Positions 49,384-53,706 of a stretch of 53,706 nt of DNA are shown here, in pieces; the first letter of the stretch is position 1; each line of letters opens with the position of its first letter. Below the pieces are notes generated by a model. That model was not told the origin of the DNA. It did no database searches and saw only the letters and a list, made by a program, of their open reading frames with translations. Source of the DNA: Deinococcus carri (lineage in GTDB: Bacteria; Deinococcota; Deinococci; Deinococcales; Deinococcaceae); the NCBI RefSeq assembly GCF_039545055.1, contig NZ_BAABRP010000021.1, positions 1 to 53,706 of the forward strand, read 5' to 3'. The position numbers and the translations under genes are program-made.

Positions 49384-49511
49384 TAGGGCGGGGCGCAGAA
49401 AGGTTGCCGCTTTTTGGCAACCTCTCCGAGCGAAGCGAGAAGCGCAGAAAGGGCGGCGCGCAGTGGAGTGGACGCCTAAGACATGCGGCAACGCAACGGA
49501 GCGCCGCCCTA
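49384..49511. mobile_element. TA-flanked 124-bp inverted-repeat element (copy B, MITE-like)
   Basis: The core 49386-49509 is flanked by TA on both sides and has the same length as copy A. Ends are GGGCGGGGC (49386-49394) and GCGCCGCCC (49501-49509). Inside are an 8-bp hairpin (49401-49408 with 49416-49423), the constant word CGAGCGAAGCGAG (49427-49439), a direct internal copy of the end GGGCGGCGC (49451-49459), TGGAG (49464-49468) and CGGA directly before the right end. The right-hand TA is also the first two bases of the -10 box TATGCT of the next gene. Confidence 0.7.
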
Positions 49512-49521
49512 TGCTGCCCCC

Positions 49522-49720
49522 ATGAACGATTCGCTCGCGCTGTCTCTGGCCCGCCCAGGCCCATGCCCTCGGCCTCGATGCCCTGAACGTCGAGGACGCC
49601 GACCCGGAAACGCTGCGGGCCTTTGCCCACGCTGCCTTGCAGGAGCTGGCCGCCCTGGGTCTGGTGGCTGGGGAGGTGGAGGTCGGGTGCTGGGCCGCGC
49701 CCCGTCTGGCGGGTCACTGA
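49522..49720 (+). pseudogene. small hypothetical gene broken by a frameshift
   Basis: ATG 49522 has TATGCT exactly 6 bases upstream, the leaderless layout. The first 10 codons read [10 protein letters not shown]. From 49553 the reading continues one base over as [20 protein letters not shown] and [20 protein letters not shown], to a TGA at 49718-49720. Removing one C in the CCCGCCC run near 49550-49556 would restore a 65-residue acidic, helical protein. This is either a true one-base insertion or a sequencing error. No family is recognised. Confidence 0.65.
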
Positions 49721-49738
49721 GCCGGGCCAGCGAACCAG

Positions 49739-50698
<960 letters not shown>

Positions 50699-50785
50699 GT
50701 CCCCATCATGCCGAATGGGGCAGCGGCGTGATGGGGACGTGACTTGAGGCGGGCTTGGAACTCGGCGGGACAGCGCCGGGCAGGT

Positions 50786-51031
<246 letters not shown>

Positions 51032-51158
51032 GCCTCCAATCTTAACACTGACGCACTCAAGGAATGTAAGCCAGAGAAACCGCTGGCAGGGGAGAGGCGG
51101 GGCCTGACTTTGCTGGCCGCGCACCTTTTTCTTTCTCCAATGGTGTTACGCTTCACGC

Positions 51159-51581
<423 letters not shown>

Positions 51582-51602
51582 ATCTTCCCCTCCCTTTCTC
51601 GC

Positions 51603-51633
51603 ACCACCCGGCAGATTTGGCCGGGTGGTTTTT
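51603..51633 (+). terminator. intrinsic terminator of the Fe-S carrier gene
   Basis: ACCACCCGGC (51603-51612) pairs with GCCGGGTGGT (51620-51629), followed by a T-run to 51633. Confidence 0.93.
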
Positions 51634-51663
51634 GCTGGCCCCGGCCTGCACTATCCTGCGGCC

Positions 51664-52167
<504 letters not shown>

Positions 52168-52176
52168 ACGGTTCCC

Positions 52177-52821
52177 GTGTCCCTGGCACTCGCGTTGTCG
52201 GCCGGCCTCACGTTCCTGTGGCTGTGGTTCTTCGTGCGGCGCGACCGGCACCCGGAACCGGCCTGGTTGCTGGCCCGGACCTTCGGCTGGGGCCTGCTGG
52301 CGTGGGCGGTGTCGGCGGCCTTCGAGGGCAGCTTCGACCGCCTGGCTCTGCCCCTGCTGGTGATGCTGCTGTCCGCTGTCGTCGAGGAAGGCAGCAAGTT
52401 CCTGGCCGCGAGCACGGCCATCAGCGAACACGCCTTCGACGAGCCGATGGATGGTCTGGTCTATGCCGTGACCGCCGCGCTGGGGTTCGCACTGCTGGAA
52501 AACGTGACCTATACGCTGGGGTTTGGCCCCCGCGCGGCCACCTGGCATGCCCTGCTGACGACCCTGGCGCACGCCCTTTTCAGTGCGCCGCAGGGCTATG
52601 CCCTGGGGGGGCGACATCTGGGCCGGGGCCGCTGGTGGCGTTCACGCGGCCTGCTGCTGAGTATCGCCCTGCACTTCGTCTTCAATGGCCTGTTAACCGG
52701 CCGCGCCAGCTGGTTGCAGTTGCTGGCGCTGGGCGCGGCCGTGCTGCTGATGGCCCTGCTCGCCAGCCGCTACTACCTGCACTTCGAGGCCCACGCCCGC
52801 GAGAATCCCCGGCTGCCCTGA
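52177..52821 (+). CDS. PrsW-family intramembrane protease-like protein
   Basis: A 214-residue membrane protein with about six hydrophobic segments. Family signatures are VVEEGSKFLAA (the E-E-x-x-K motif, about residues 68-78), PMDGLVYAVTAALGFALLEN (about 89-108) and later histidines in LAHALFSAPQGYALG and IALHFVFNGLL. PrsW-type proteases cleave membrane-anchored anti-sigma factors or other substrates; none is encoded nearby. GTG 52177 lies 9 bases after the ruvC stop, suggesting co-transcription. Confidence 0.9.
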   Translation: MSLALALSAGLTFLWLWFFVRRDRHPEPAWLLARTFGWGLLAWAVSAAFEGSFDRLALPLLVMLLSAVVEEGSKFLAASTAISEHAFDEPMDGLVYAVTAALGFALLENVTYTLGFGPRAATWHALLTTLAHALFSAPQGYALGGRHLGRGRWWRSRGLLLSIALHFVFNGLLTGRASWLQLLALGAAVLLMALLASRYYLHFEAHARENPRLP

Positions 52822-52842
52822 ACTTCCTGGCCTTTCCGGGGG

Positions 52843-53534
<692 letters not shown>

Positions 53535-53587
53535 ACCCCTCTGGCGCTGCCGAATCCTCGTCTGAAGGAATGGAGGCGAGGCGGGGG

Positions 53588-53616
53588 TTGACAGAATTCT
53601 CCAACGCCTGTATCTT
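53588..53616 (+). promoter_or_regulatory. strong sigma70-type promoter reading out of the window
   Basis: TTGACA (53588-53593) and TATCTT (53611-53616) are spaced by 17 bases. A hairpin GCCTC-GGTT-GAGGC follows in the presumed leader. The gene served lies beyond 53706. Confidence 0.75.
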
Positions 53617-53706
53617 TTCTGAGCCTCGGTTGAGGCGAGCAGCATGACAAGCGAAGCGTGCGAGTGAAGCACATACTGCAAGAAACAATCTCCTCCGTTG
53701 GAGGGG

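Noticed and set aside
49522..49720. Programmed frameshift in the small gene
   Set aside because: No slippery heptamer with stimulatory structure is apparent; a one-base indel explains the data more simply.
53617..53706. Third copy of the 124-bp element at the window end (AAGCGAAGCGTGCGAG)
   Set aside because: The word differs from CGAGCGAAGCGAG and no TA-flanked ends or internal copy could be seen; the window ends too soon.

Overview
The window looks like a chromosome segment of a Deinococcus species. It is GC-rich. It carries the Deinococcus-specific single-strand DNA-binding protein DdrB under a radiation/desiccation response motif, a Dps1-type Dps with a long N-terminal extension, a DR2231-type MazG-like dUTPase and a MoaD-MoaE fusion. 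At least nineteen start codons are preceded by a TANNNT -10 hexamer exactly 6 or 7 bases upstream, the leaderless-transcript promoter layout described in Deinococcus. Species cannot be named from this alone.

Layout. 1-117 is the 3' end of an IS1-like transposase cut by the window edge. 147-13644 holds mostly single genes: DUF4385, Dps, membrane proteins, a metallo-beta-lactamase-fold hydrolase, an APC-family permease, an MFS transporter, a DUF4142 lipoprotein, an S41 peptidase, arginase, a tRNA-like 3' fragment with terminator, the MazG-like dUTPase, a secreted protein of unknown function, ddrB and a MarR regulator. 13654-17160 has a 124-bp inverted-repeat element, a pair of DUF606 transporters with a palindromic operator, a thioesterase, a MerR/GyrI-like regulator and an M42 peptidase. 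17467-23086 has a phytase-like/GDPD fusion and the FMN-riboswitch-controlled ribD-ribE-ribBA operon. 23150-29433 has KptA and a sirtuin, an ArsR-SRPBCC pair, a PDZ/radical SAM DUF512 protein, MscL, a DinB protein and a VWA protein.

29895-42850 is a block of five co-directional exported proteins built of DUF11-like beta-sandwich repeats, with a predicted outer-membrane beta-barrel among them. The last three overlap by 1 or 4 bases. This looks like a surface-structure locus of unknown function. 42940-46237 has an EamA transporter, a CvpA-like protein, an orphan NarL-type response regulator, a Cys-containing small protein and a class A beta-lactamase-like hydrolase. 46431-49308 encodes a menaquinol-type cytochrome bc complex (cytochrome c with extra membrane domain, Rieske, cytochrome b) closed by a strong terminator. 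49384-53706 has a second 124-bp element, a frameshifted small gene, manA, a small hypothetical gene, an A-type Fe-S carrier, ruvC, a PrsW-like protease, moaD-moaE and an outgoing promoter at the edge.

The most unusual signals are two equal-length TA-flanked elements whose end sequences differ between copies but recur three times within each copy, both seated on the TA of a leaderless -10 box; the DUF11/outer-membrane operon; and repeat sequence inserted in the P6 loop of the FMN riboswitch. All functional calls come from reading motifs; no database search was run.
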